This document shows, one piece after another, positions 1 to 7,982 of a stretch of DNA of 64,000 nucleotides. The stretch is taken from NCBI RefSeq assembly GCF_008369445.1, contig NZ_VTWH01000001.1:62001-126000 (forward strand), given 5' to 3'. The notes under the pieces are model-generated. The model was not told where the DNA came from. It ran no database searches and was given only the letters and a program-made list of their open reading frames with translations. Within the stretch, counting starts at the first letter, position 1. Each line of letters opens with the position of its first letter. This DNA is from Aureimonas fodinaquatilis (lineage in GTDB: Bacteria > Pseudomonadota > Alphaproteobacteria > Rhizobiales > Rhizobiaceae). Both the position numbers and the translations under genes were made by a program.

Positions 1-773
1 CTATTGCTGCCTGCCTTGATCTGGCGGCCTCGCTTCAGCGCAAATTCTCGCTGTCCTTTGCGCAGGTTGTGCCATCAGATCCTTCATCCAACTCCACCAC
101 ATTGGGCATTGCGCTGGCGGGCGCAGCCGAGCTTGAGCGCCGGTTGAAAATTGCCGAGCCGCAAATCATTGCTATGGGAACCGGACGTTCGCTGAAGGCG
201 GCTGTGGAGCATTTGCCGCAGATGCACTGCCCGCAGCACCGGATTGTTTCTCTGACCGGCAACATCACCCTGGATGGATCGGCATCGGTTTACAATGTCA
301 TCTTTTCGATGGCCGATGCGGTGGAAGCACCACTGTTTCCCATGCCGTTGCCGGTGGTGGTGTCATCTTCGCAGGAGCGCGCGTTGCTGCACGAGCAGAA
401 GGTGGTTCAGCGCACCTTATCGCTGGCGGCTGAAGCCAATGTGACCTTCGTCGGCATAGGCGAGATCAGTTCGGATGCCCCTCTGGTCAAGGACAGGTTC
501 GTTTCGCCGGAAGAATGCGTGGAATTGTTGCGATTGGGAGCGGTGGGGGAAATCGTCGGCTGGGCTTTTGATCAGTCAGGCAGGATTCTGGACTGTCCGT
601 TCAATGATCGGGTGGCCAGTGCGCCGCTTCCCAACACAAAGCAGTCAGAGGTGATTGCCATGGCGATGGGAGACACCAAGCTGGCAGCGATTCGCGCCGC
701 ACTGGAGGGTCGCTTGATCAGCGGGCTTGTGACCGATGAGCGCACGGCCAGCCATTTGCTGCAAGGCGCGTAA
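1..773 (+). CDS. SorC-family sugar-binding transcriptional regulator (5' truncated)
   Basis: The reading frame is open from base 3 and stops with TAA at 771-773, so the N-terminal helix-turn-helix part lies upstream of the window. The visible part, about 256 residues, matches the C-terminal effector-binding domain of SorC/DeoR-type regulators: an early VVPSDP segment, then an alternating alpha/beta fold with GIGEISSDAP and a C-terminal GDTKLAAIRAAL helix. Known family members bind phosphorylated sugars or polyols and control the adjacent catabolic operon. It lies about 150 bases upstream of a polyol-type ABC transporter on the same strand, so it probably controls that operon. The exact ligand cannot be read from the sequence. 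Confidence 0.85.
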   Translation, partial: IAACLDLAASLQRKFSLSFAQVVPSDPSSNSTTLGIALAGAAELERRLKIAEPQIIAMGTGRSLKAAVEHLPQMHCPQHRIVSLTGNITLDGSASVYNVIFSMADAVEAPLFPMPLPVVVSSSQERALLHEQKVVQRTLSLAAEANVTFVGIGEISSDAPLVKDRFVSPEECVELLRLGAVGEIVGWAFDQSGRILDCPFNDRVASAPLPNTKQSEVIAMAMGDTKLAAIRAALEGRLISGLVTDERTASHLLQGA

Positions 774-792
774 CGGAAATCTACCACAGATG

Positions 793-833
793 GCAGTGCA
801 GTTGCTGCACTGCGCCATGCAATTGATTTGACA
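793..833 (+). promoter_or_regulatory. Inverted repeat and -35-like element upstream of the polyol operon
   Basis: A perfect 9-bp inverted repeat (GCAGTGCAG at 793-801, CTGCACTGC at 805-813, spacer TTG) is followed by a TTGACA hexamer at 828-833. No clean -10 box is visible at ideal spacing. The repeat has no adjacent T run, so an operator for the SorC-type regulator is at least as likely as a terminator of the regulator gene. This is inference from position and symmetry. Confidence 0.4.
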
Positions 834-925
834 ATTTTAAATTGCAATGGGAATTTGCCCATGATTTGAATAATTGCCCAAATATAAAGGGTGGCACGAA
901 AAAAAGGTTGGGAGGCCTTCGATTC

Positions 926-2242
926 ATGTTCAGATATGCGCTCGCGGCAGGGGCTGCGGCGGTTTTCTCTTTGTCCGGTTACGCCGGAGCGCAGGAAACC
1001 TTGACAATCGCCACAGTGAACAATGGCGACATGATCCGGATGCAGGGTCTGACGCAGGATTTTACGGAAAAACATCCTGACATTGCGTTGAACTGGGTGA
1101 CGTTGGAGGAAAACGTTCTTCGCCAGCGCGTCACGACGGACATCGCCACCAAAGGCGGGCAGTTTGACGTTATGACCATTGGCACATACGAGGTGCCAAT
1201 CTGGGCCAAAAATCAGTGGTTGCTGCCTCTGGAAAATCTTGGGGCGGATTATGATGTCGACGACATTCTGCCGCCGATCCGCGAGGCTCTTTCTGCGGAT
1301 GGCAAGCTGTTTGCGGCGCCATTCTATGCCGAAAGCGCCATGACGCTTTACCGCAAAGACCTGTTCGAGGCGGCGGGGCTGACCATGCCGGAAGCGCCGG
1401 ACTGGGCGTTTATCGCGGAAGCAGCGCAAAAAATCTCTGAATCCAACAGCGATGTTTTCGGCATCTGCCTGCGCGGCAAACCGGGCTGGGGTGAAAACAT
1501 GGCGTTTCTGGGCTCCATGGCCCGCTCGTATGGCGCCAACTATTTCGATGCCAGCTGGCAGCCGCAGTTCGAGAGCGAAGGCTGGAAAAATGCGGTCAAT
1601 CTCTATGTTGAGATCATGACGAAATACGGCCCTCCGGGTGCCGCTTCAAACGGCTTCAACGAAAATCTGTCGCTGTTCAATCAAGGGCGTTGCGCCATGT
1701 GGATGGACGCCACTGTTGCGGCTTCATTCGTCACCAACCCCACTGAAAGTCAGGTTGCAGACAAGGTGGGCTTTGCGCCATTTCCCTGTGGCATAGAGAA
1801 TTGCCCGAACAAAGGGGCCAACTGGCTGTGGGCGTGGTCTCTGGCCATTCCGGCCGGTTCGCAGAAAGCAGAAGCGGCTGAAAGCTTTATCAGCTGGGCA
1901 ACCTCTCGGGCCTATGCGGAACTTGTGGCGGAAAAGGAAGGCTGGGCCAATGTGCCGCCAGGCACACGCACCTCGCTTTATGAAAACCCGCAATACACAG
2001 AGGCCGCGCCGTTTGCAGCCGCCACATTGGCCGCAATCAACAATGCCGATCCGTCCATCCAGCCGGACAAGCCCTATGTCGGGCTGCAATTTGCCGCCAT
2101 CCCTGAATTTCAGGGGCTTGGCACTGCGGTAGGACAACAGATGGCCGCCGCAGTCTCCGGCAGCATGCCGGTGGACCAGGCGCTTGCGGCAGCTCAACAA
2201 ACGGCCGTGCGGGAAATGACACGCGGCGGATATCTCAAATAA
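926..2242 (+). CDS. ABC transporter periplasmic polyol/sugar-binding protein (sorbitol/mannitol type)
   Basis: This is an extracellular solute-binding protein (family 1) of 438 residues that would capture a polyol or sugar in the periplasm and deliver it to the two permeases encoded downstream. A signal peptide is clear: [21 protein letters not shown] followed by AQE, with a likely cut after AGA. The start at 926 fits the signal peptide and has GGGAGG about ten bases upstream; an in-frame ATG at 842 would put a hydrophilic leader before it. The mature protein resembles SmoE/MtlE-type proteins (motifs such as FDVMTIGTYEVPIWA and FAAPFYAESAMTLYRKDL). A strong hairpin follows the stop, which is common where the binding protein is made in excess of the permeases. 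Confidence 0.88.
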   Translation: MFRYALAAGAAAVFSLSGYAGAQETLTIATVNNGDMIRMQGLTQDFTEKHPDIALNWVTLEENVLRQRVTTDIATKGGQFDVMTIGTYEVPIWAKNQWLLPLENLGADYDVDDILPPIREALSADGKLFAAPFYAESAMTLYRKDLFEAAGLTMPEAPDWAFIAEAAQKISESNSDVFGICLRGKPGWGENMAFLGSMARSYGANYFDASWQPQFESEGWKNAVNLYVEIMTKYGPPGAASNGFNENLSLFNQGRCAMWMDATVAASFVTNPTESQVADKVGFAPFPCGIENCPNKGANWLWAWSLAIPAGSQKAEAAESFISWATSRAYAELVAEKEGWANVPPGTRTSLYENPQYTEAAPFAAATLAAINNADPSIQPDKPYVGLQFAAIPEFQGLGTAVGQQMAAAVSGSMPVDQALAAAQQTAVREMTRGGYLK

Positions 2243-2252
2243 TGCCCCCAGG

Positions 2253-2288
2253 CGCGGATGCTGGCTGTCAGCATCCGCGACATTTTTC
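2253..2288 (+). terminator. Intra-operon hairpin with T run (attenuator / partial terminator)
   Basis: Perfect 11-bp arms (CGCGGATGCTG at 2253-2263 and CAGCATCCGCG at 2269-2279) enclose a five-base loop, and TTTTT follows at 2283-2287. It sits 10 bases after the binding-protein stop and well before the first permease gene. It has the form of an intrinsic terminator inside an operon. The likely effect is partial termination or 3'-end protection, giving more binding protein than permease. Confidence 0.65.
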
Positions 2289-2300
2289 TGATCAAGCCCG

Positions 2301-2402
2301 AGCAATTCCTGTCGTTGAAGCAAAATCGCTCCAACGACAGGGCGATGCGACAAAACAAAGAGCTAGAGCACATCAGGTGATCGAAGGATCATTCTAAAAG
2401 CT
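2301..2402 (+). repeat. Dispersed palindromic intergenic repeat, copy A
   Basis: A diverged copy of the intergenic repeat family found elsewhere in this window. CTGTCGTTG (2309-2317) and CAACGACAG (2332-2340) form a perfect 9-bp inverted repeat, followed by a GCGATGCGACAAAAC segment and a second module with CATCAGGTGATCGA. It lies between the operon hairpin and the first permease gene, so it is transcribed as part of the operon's leader for the permeases. Confidence 0.6.
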
Positions 2403-2421
2403 CTACCCGCGGGGGTAATCC

Positions 2422-3294
2422 ATGGCCACGGCAAAAACCCGTACAGCAGCACAGCTTATGCTTGCACCGTCGGTCATCGCGCTTCTGATCTGGATGATCG
2501 TGCCGCTGTCACTGACGCTGTATTTTTCGACCCTGAACTACAATCTGTTCAATCCGGGTGAGACACCGTTTATCGGGCTGACAAATTACACTTACTTTTT
2601 GTCTGATCCGGCTTTTTTTACGGCTTTGCGCAACACATTGACGCTGGTCATGGGAGTGCTGATCATCACCGTGGGCGGCGGCATTTTGCTGGCGTTGCTG
2701 CTGGATCAGGTTTTCTACGGCGTCAACATTGTTCGGTTGCTGGTGATAGCACCGTTTTTTGTCATGCCCACGGTGGCAGCTCTGGTCTGGAAAAACATGA
2801 TGATGAACCCGGTGGCGGGCGTCATCGGCCAGTTTCTCAATTTTACCGGTATCGGGGCCATCGACTGGTTTTCCAATGCGCCGCTGACGGCAATTATCAT
2901 CATCGTGGCGTGGCAGTGGCTGCCATTCTCAACACTCATTCTGCTGACGGCTCTGCAATCGCTGTCTGAAGATCAGCGAGAGGCGGCAGAAATGGACGGT
3001 GCCGGGTTCCTGTCGATTTTCTGGTACATCACGCTGCCGCACATGGCGCGTGCCATAACCGTCGTAATCCTGATCCAGACCATTTTCCTTCTGTCCATTT
3101 TTGCCGAAATCTACGTCACCACCAGTGGTGGCCCCGGCTTGCAGACAACCAATCTGCCCTACCTCGTCTACAATATGGCGCTGTTGCAGTTTGATGTCGG
3201 CGGCGCTTCGGCGGGCGGCATTGTTGCCGTGGTTCTGGCCAATATTGTTGCGTTTTTCCTTGTGCGCCTGATCGGCAAGAATCTGGAGGCATGA
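2422..3294 (+). CDS. ABC transporter permease, sugar/polyol (first membrane subunit)
   Basis: An inner-membrane permease of 290 residues of the binding-protein-dependent (MalF-like) family. About six hydrophobic segments are visible, starting with LMLAPSVIALLIWMIVPLSL. The conserved cytoplasmic EAA loop appears as EAAEMDGAGFLSIFWYITLP near residues 190-210, which contacts the ATPase. It is followed four bases later by the second permease. With the upstream binding protein and downstream ATPase it forms a complete sorbitol/mannitol-type importer. Confidence 0.9.
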   Translation: MATAKTRTAAQLMLAPSVIALLIWMIVPLSLTLYFSTLNYNLFNPGETPFIGLTNYTYFLSDPAFFTALRNTLTLVMGVLIITVGGGILLALLLDQVFYGVNIVRLLVIAPFFVMPTVAALVWKNMMMNPVAGVIGQFLNFTGIGAIDWFSNAPLTAIIIIVAWQWLPFSTLILLTALQSLSEDQREAAEMDGAGFLSIFWYITLPHMARAITVVILIQTIFLLSIFAEIYVTTSGGPGLQTTNLPYLVYNMALLQFDVGGASAGGIVAVVLANIVAFFLVRLIGKNLEA

Positions 3295-3298
3295 GACC

Positions 3299-4129
3299 AT
3301 GGCACGTGCTGTTTCCACCCGTCGCAAACTGATTTTCACCGTTATTGCCTGGTTTTTCGGGCTGCTGATCTTCTTTCCGGTGCTCTGGACCGTTCTGACC
3401 TCGTTCAAAAGCGAGCTCGACGCCATCGCCATCCCGCCGAAATATCTGTTCTTTGAATGGACAACGCAGAATTACACCGACGTTTTCGAGCGGTCGAACT
3501 ACTTCCGCTTCATGATGAATTCTGTTTACCTCTCGCTTGGGTCAACTGCAGTGTGCCTGCTGTTTGCCATCCCTGCGGCATGGGCAATGGCGTTTTCGCC
3601 TGGCAAGCGCACCAAGGATATCCTGCTGTGGATGCTGTCGACAAAAATGCTGCCGGCAGTGGGTGTGCTGGTGCCGATTTATCTTCTGTTCCGCGACTTT
3701 AACCTCCTGGATACCCGCACCGGGCTGATCGGGGTGCTGTTCCTCATCAACCTGCCCATCATGGTCTGGATGCTCTATACCTATTTCCGCGAAATTCCCG
3801 GTGAAATACTGGAAGCGGCGCGCATGGATGGTGCATCCCTGCGCTATGAAATCACCCATGTTCTGGCTCCGATGGCGGTGCCGGGCATCGCGTCCACGGT
3901 GCTGCTCTCGGTTATTCTGGCGTGGAACGAGGCATTCTGGACGCTCAATCTCACCACCACCAATGCGGCACCGCTTTCAGCATTCATTGCATCATTTTCC
4001 AGCCCGCAGGGCAATTTTTACGCCAAGCTTTCGGCAGCTTCCACCCTGGCCATTGCGCCCATCCTGATCATCGGCTGGTTCTCGCAACGCCAGCTTGTGC
4101 GCGGGCTGACGTTTGGCGCGGTGAAATAG
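3299..4129 (+). CDS. ABC transporter permease, sugar/polyol (second membrane subunit)
   Basis: A MalG-like permease of 276 residues, partner of the preceding subunit. The typical N-terminal transmembrane segment (FTVIAWFFGLLIFFPVLW) and the TSFKSELDA periplasmic start are present, with an EAA loop at EAARMDGASLRYEITHVLAP around residues 180-200. The start ATG follows the previous stop by four bases and uses a GGAGG site located in the previous gene. It ends nine bases before the ATPase gene. Confidence 0.9.
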   Translation: MARAVSTRRKLIFTVIAWFFGLLIFFPVLWTVLTSFKSELDAIAIPPKYLFFEWTTQNYTDVFERSNYFRFMMNSVYLSLGSTAVCLLFAIPAAWAMAFSPGKRTKDILLWMLSTKMLPAVGVLVPIYLLFRDFNLLDTRTGLIGVLFLINLPIMVWMLYTYFREIPGEILEAARMDGASLRYEITHVLAPMAVPGIASTVLLSVILAWNEAFWTLNLTTTNAAPLSAFIASFSSPQGNFYAKLSAASTLAIAPILIIGWFSQRQLVRGLTFGAVK

Positions 4130-4138
4130 GATGAAACC

Positions 4139-5146
4139 ATGAGCGCGATTTCACTGTTCAACGTTCAGAAACGCTTCGGCGAAGTTGTCATCATTCCGGA
4201 TCTGGATCTGGAAATTCTTGATGGAGAATTTGTTGTTTTCGTCGGCCCGTCCGGTTGTGGAAAATCCACGCTGCTGCGGCTGATTGCCGGTCTGGAAGAT
4301 GTGTCTGGCGGCACCATCAAGATTGACGGCAAGGATGTCACCGACGTTTCACCGGCGGCGCGCGGCCTGGCAATGGTTTTTCAGTCCTATGCGCTCTATC
4401 CGCACATGAGTGTGCGAGCAAATATCGGATTTCCGCTGAAAATGGCAGGTCAGACAAAGCAGGAAATTGCCCGCAAGGTTGAGGCTGCCGCCGCCACGCT
4501 GAACCTGACGGACTATCTGGAGCGCCGCCCGCGCGAACTGTCTGGCGGACAGAGGCAGCGTGTTGCCATCGGCCGCGCCATTGTGCGTGCGCCGAAGGGG
4601 TTTTTGTTCGACGAACCCCTGTCCAATCTGGATGCCGCACTGCGGGTCAACATGCGGCTGGAACTTTCAGAACTGCACCAGCAGCTCAAAACCACGATGA
4701 TCTATGTGACGCATGATCAGGTGGAGGCCATGACCATGGCCGACAAGATTGTTGTTTTGAACCGCGGCCGGGTGGAGCAGGTGGGCTCGCCGCTGGATCT
4801 GTATCGAAAGCCGGACAATCTGTTTGTGGCAGGCTTCATTGGCTCACCCAAAATGAACTTTCTTGGCGGCGCCTATGCTGCCGGGTTGAGCGCGGTCACT
4901 GCCGGTATTCGGCCCGAGCATCTGGGTATTTCAAAAGACAGTGGCGTGCTGCGCGGCATTGCGGGCGTGACGGAACATCTGGGCTCGGACACGTTTGTGC
5001 ATGTGCGGCTGGACAGTGATGAGCAAGTGACAGTGCGCACCCCTGGCGAATATCGGGTGCAACACGGGGAAGCCGTGTGGTTGACCCCGGAAACCGCGCA
5101 TCTGCACCGCTTTGACAAACAGGGTCTGGCGATTTCTTCAAACTGA
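4139..5146 (+). CDS. ABC transporter ATP-binding protein (MalK/UgpC-type)
   Basis: The 335-residue ATPase powers the importer. Walker A is GPSGCGKST (residues about 36-44), the signature is [14 protein letters not shown], and the Walker B region is [11 protein letters not shown], followed by an H-loop in [15 protein letters not shown]-terminal regulatory TOBE-like domain of about 100 residues is present and includes the AGIRPEHLG motif. The gene is translationally close to the permeases, with AGGATG just upstream of the ATG. The family usually serves oligosaccharides, glycerol-3-phosphate or polyols; the substrate here is inferred from the neighbours. Confidence 0.92.
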   Translation: MSAISLFNVQKRFGEVVIIPDLDLEILDGEFVVFVGPSGCGKSTLLRLIAGLEDVSGGTIKIDGKDVTDVSPAARGLAMVFQSYALYPHMSVRANIGFPLKMAGQTKQEIARKVEAAAATLNLTDYLERRPRELSGGQRQRVAIGRAIVRAPKGFLFDEPLSNLDAALRVNMRLELSELHQQLKTTMIYVTHDQVEAMTMADKIVVLNRGRVEQVGSPLDLYRKPDNLFVAGFIGSPKMNFLGGAYAAGLSAVTAGIRPEHLGISKDSGVLRGIAGVTEHLGSDTFVHVRLDSDEQVTVRTPGEYRVQHGEAVWLTPETAHLHRFDKQGLAISSN

Positions 5147-5183
5147 TCTGCCAACTGCCTGCTGCAAGAAAAGGTTGAATTCG

Positions 5184-5960
5184 ATGTATCTGGAAAAATT
5201 GAAGCTTGATGGAAAAGTCGCGGTTGTAACCGGTGCCGGGCAGGGCATAGGTGCAGCCTGTGCCACGGCGCTGGCAGAAGCAGGCGCGAGGGTGATTGTT
5301 GCCGATCTTGACCCGACGCGGGTGGCTGCGATGGTTGAGAAGCTGGGGGCAGAGGGCCGGCAAGTCTCCGGAGCGGAACTCAATGTGACACGTTCGGCTG
5401 ATGTTGCCGCGCTTGCAGACAGCGTGATGGCGCAATTCGGGCAGGTGGACATTCTGGTAAACAATGCCGGGGTGGCAATATCGGATGTGCCGGCAGAAGA
5501 AACCAGCGACGACCATTGGCGCTTTCACATGGATGTCAACCTGGACGGCTTGTTCTGGTGCTGCCGGGAGTTTGGCCGCAAAATGCTGGAACGTCAGTCC
5601 GGGGCTATCGTCAATATTGGCTCAATGTCGGGGTTCATTGTCAATAAGCCGCAGCCCCAGGCATTTTACAATGCATCCAAGGCGGCAGTTCACCATCTGA
5701 CAAAGTCGCTGGCGGCTGAATGGGGTAGCCGGGGAGTGCGGGTGAATGCGGTGGCGCCTACCTATATTGAAACGCCTCTGACGCGGTTCGGCATGGACGA
5801 AAACCCCGATATGTATAAGGTCTGGCTGGATATGACGCCTATGGGCAGGGTTGGCCAGCCGGATGAAATTGCCTCAGTGGTGCATTTTCTGGCGTCAGAT
5901 GCTTCCAGCCTTCTGACAGGCTCCATCGTCGTAGCAGATGGTGGCTACACCTGCTGGTAA
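5184..5960 (+). CDS. SDR-family polyol/sugar dehydrogenase
   Basis: A classical short-chain dehydrogenase of 258 residues. The NAD(P)-binding motif is TGAGQGIG near residue 18, followed by NNAG, the catalytic serine region GSMSG, and YNASK holding the Tyr and Lys of the active site. ADLDPTR after the second strand has an acidic residue favouring NAD. I chose the ATG at 5184 because it begins just before the Rossmann fold; an upstream in-frame ATG at 5112 lies inside the ATPase gene. Between a polyol-type importer and a pentulose kinase, its likely job is oxidation of a polyol such as ribitol, arabinitol or sorbitol to a ketose. Confidence 0.85.
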   Translation: MYLEKLKLDGKVAVVTGAGQGIGAACATALAEAGARVIVADLDPTRVAAMVEKLGAEGRQVSGAELNVTRSADVAALADSVMAQFGQVDILVNNAGVAISDVPAEETSDDHWRFHMDVNLDGLFWCCREFGRKMLERQSGAIVNIGSMSGFIVNKPQPQAFYNASKAAVHHLTKSLAAEWGSRGVRVNAVAPTYIETPLTRFGMDENPDMYKVWLDMTPMGRVGQPDEIASVVHFLASDASSLLTGSIVVADGGYTCW

Positions 5961-6009
5961 TTTGACCGGGCCGTTTGCAAGACGGCTTCGCAACCTCCAA
6001 TCCTTCTGC

Positions 6010-6170
6010 TAGAGCATTTCCCGTTGAAGCGGAATCGCTTCAACGGCGGGACAATGCGCCGAAACCTAGAGCATTTCCCGTTGAGCGGAATCGCTTCAAC
6101 GGCGGGACAATGCGCCGAAACAAAGAGTTAGTGCGCCTCAAGTGATCGAATGATCAGATGAGACGCTCTG
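6010..6170 (+). repeat. Dispersed palindromic intergenic repeat, copy B (two tandem units)
   Basis: Two nearly identical units start at 6010 and 6067 (57-base period). Each contains AGAGCATTTCCCGTTGA, then CGGAATCGCTTCAACGG, which forms a hairpin with the preceding CCGTTGAAG-type arm, and then GGACAATGCGCCGAAAC. A tail with AAGTGATCGAATGATCAGATGAGACGCTC follows, here given as pieces: AAGTGATCGA and ATGATCAGATG. The repeat lies between the dehydrogenase and kinase genes of the same operon. Confidence 0.75.
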
Positions 6171-6232
6171 GATCGGTGCGGGACCGGCGTTCAGGACACG
6201 CGCAAACTGCCGAAAAGCATGAGGGAGCGGGC

Positions 6233-7840
6233 ATGAGTGAGGCATTCATCGGCGTTGATGTGGGTACAGGCAGCGCACGCGCGGGGGTTTTTGACCGCAG
6301 CGGAACTTTGCTCGGCTCGGCAAAACGCGACATCACCCTCTGGCGCGGCGAGCATGGTATTGTTGAGCAGTCCTCTGCCAATATCTGGCAGGCCGTTGTT
6401 CAATCAGTGCGTGAGGCCGTTGATAAATCAGGTGTTGCTGCCGAAGCCGTCAAAGGCATTGGCTTTGACGCGACCTGTTCGCTGGTTGTTATCGGCCCGG
6501 ACGGGGAAGGCCTGCCCGTTGGCCCCAGCGAAGACAGCCAGCGCGATATCATCGTGTGGATGGACCACCGTGCACTCGACCAGACCCGCCGCATCAACCA
6601 GACCGGCCATCCGGTGCTGCGATATGTGGGCGGGGTTATTTCTCCGGAAATGGAAACGCCCAAACTGCTGTGGCTGAAGGAAAATCGCCCACATATATTC
6701 GCGGCAGCCGAGCACTTTTTCGACCTTGCCGACTACTTGTCCTGGCGGGCAACCGGAAGCCTGGCGCGGTCGGTCTGCACCGTCACCTGCAAATGGACCT
6801 ATCTGGCGCATGAGCGCCGCTGGGATGCCGATTACTTCCGCACAATCGGTCTTGAAGAGCTGGCGGATGAAAATTTTGCCCGCATTGGCGCCGACGTGGT
6901 TGGCATCGGCGAGCCATTGGCCAACGGCCTGACCGAACAGGCGGCGGCCGATCTGGGTCTTGTTCCAGGCACCGCAGTTGGAGCGCCGGCAATTGATGCG
7001 CATGCCGGTGGCATTGGCACATTGGGTGCCGATGGACGCGACCCATCCGCTGAACTGGCTTTCATTATGGGAACATCATCCTGCGCCATGGCAGTGACCC
7101 GGCAGCCGGCCTTTGTTGATGGTGTCTGGGGACCCTATTACGACTCTCTGCTGCCGGATTACTGGCTGCTGGAAGGCGGGCAATCGGCCTATGGCGCGGG
7201 TTTGGACTATCTTGTCTCGCTGCATCCCGCCAGCGCCGCCATGGCGCAGGAAGCGGCATCGCAGGGACTTTCGCTTCTGGGGCTGCTGGAGCGCCGGGCA
7301 ATTGAAATGGCTGGCTCGGTTGAAAATGCCGCAACGCTGGCGCGTGATATTCACATCGTGCCCGAATTTCTGGGCAACCGTTCGCCAGAGGCCGACCCGG
7401 CAGCCACCGCGGTCATTTCAGGTTTGACATTGGACAACAGTGAGGCGGGGCTGGTGCGGCTCTTTGTCGCCGGCCTTTGCGGCTTGTCGTATGGCACGGG
7501 CGAAATTGTACGCGCCATGCGTGAAAAGGGCGTGGAACTGGGCGCAATTGTGGTTTCCGGAGGTGCGGCACGCTCACAATTGTTGCGGCGTATCTTGTCC
7601 GATGCCACAAACATGCGGGTGGTTCTGCCGGTTACACCTGAGCCGGTTTTGCTGGGCAGTGCCATCATTGGCGCCGTGGGCGCGCGCAGTTTTGCCGACA
7701 TTGCCGCTGCTGCATCTGCCATGTGTGCAGTGGGTGAAGAAACCCTGCCGCAAGCCGACATTCTGGAATTTCACACCAGGAAAAAACGGGCCTATGACAT
7801 TCTGCGCAATGCCGAACGTCAGGTGCGCAAGCTCACCTGA
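6233..7840 (+). CDS. FGGY-family pentulose kinase (D-ribulokinase-like)
   Basis: A 535-residue sugar kinase. The N-terminal FGGY domain starts FIGVDVGTGSARAGVFD (phosphate-binding loop), with the substrate region WMDHRALDQ and the C-terminal ATPase domain carrying VVSGGAARSQLLRRILSD. The region with CTVTCKW and PAIDAHAGGIGTLG is typical of the pentulose kinase subgroup that includes ribulokinases acting on D-ribulose. It would phosphorylate the ketose made by the upstream dehydrogenase, feeding the pentose phosphate pathway. The ATG at 6233 has GGGAGCGGG upstream; an earlier in-frame ATG at 6158 adds a basic stretch unlike the family. Confidence 0.85.
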   Translation: MSEAFIGVDVGTGSARAGVFDRSGTLLGSAKRDITLWRGEHGIVEQSSANIWQAVVQSVREAVDKSGVAAEAVKGIGFDATCSLVVIGPDGEGLPVGPSEDSQRDIIVWMDHRALDQTRRINQTGHPVLRYVGGVISPEMETPKLLWLKENRPHIFAAAEHFFDLADYLSWRATGSLARSVCTVTCKWTYLAHERRWDADYFRTIGLEELADENFARIGADVVGIGEPLANGLTEQAAADLGLVPGTAVGAPAIDAHAGGIGTLGADGRDPSAELAFIMGTSSCAMAVTRQPAFVDGVWGPYYDSLLPDYWLLEGGQSAYGAGLDYLVSLHPASAAMAQEAASQGLSLLGLLERRAIEMAGSVENAATLARDIHIVPEFLGNRSPEADPAATAVISGLTLDNSEAGLVRLFVAGLCGLSYGTGEIVRAMREKGVELGAIVVSGGAARSQLLRRILSDATNMRVVLPVTPEPVLLGSAIIGAVGARSFADIAAAASAMCAVGEETLPQADILEFHTRKKRAYDILRNAERQVRKLT

Positions 7841-7982
7841 CGTGGCAGTTGAGTGACAATCGCGGTCCTTTTTCGGTAACCTGCAATATAAAAGTTAGTG
7901 ACACCTGACAGTAATCATTTTTGCGTAGTAGTTGTCCGCGATGCCGCCGTGTCGTCATAACTCGTTGTAAGGGGTGAATTCA

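Noticed and set aside
572-1429. Long minus-strand frame opposite the SorC regulator and binding-protein genes
   Set aside because: It is opposite two genes with clear family motifs, has no recognisable domain and is a shadow frame of GC-rich coding DNA.
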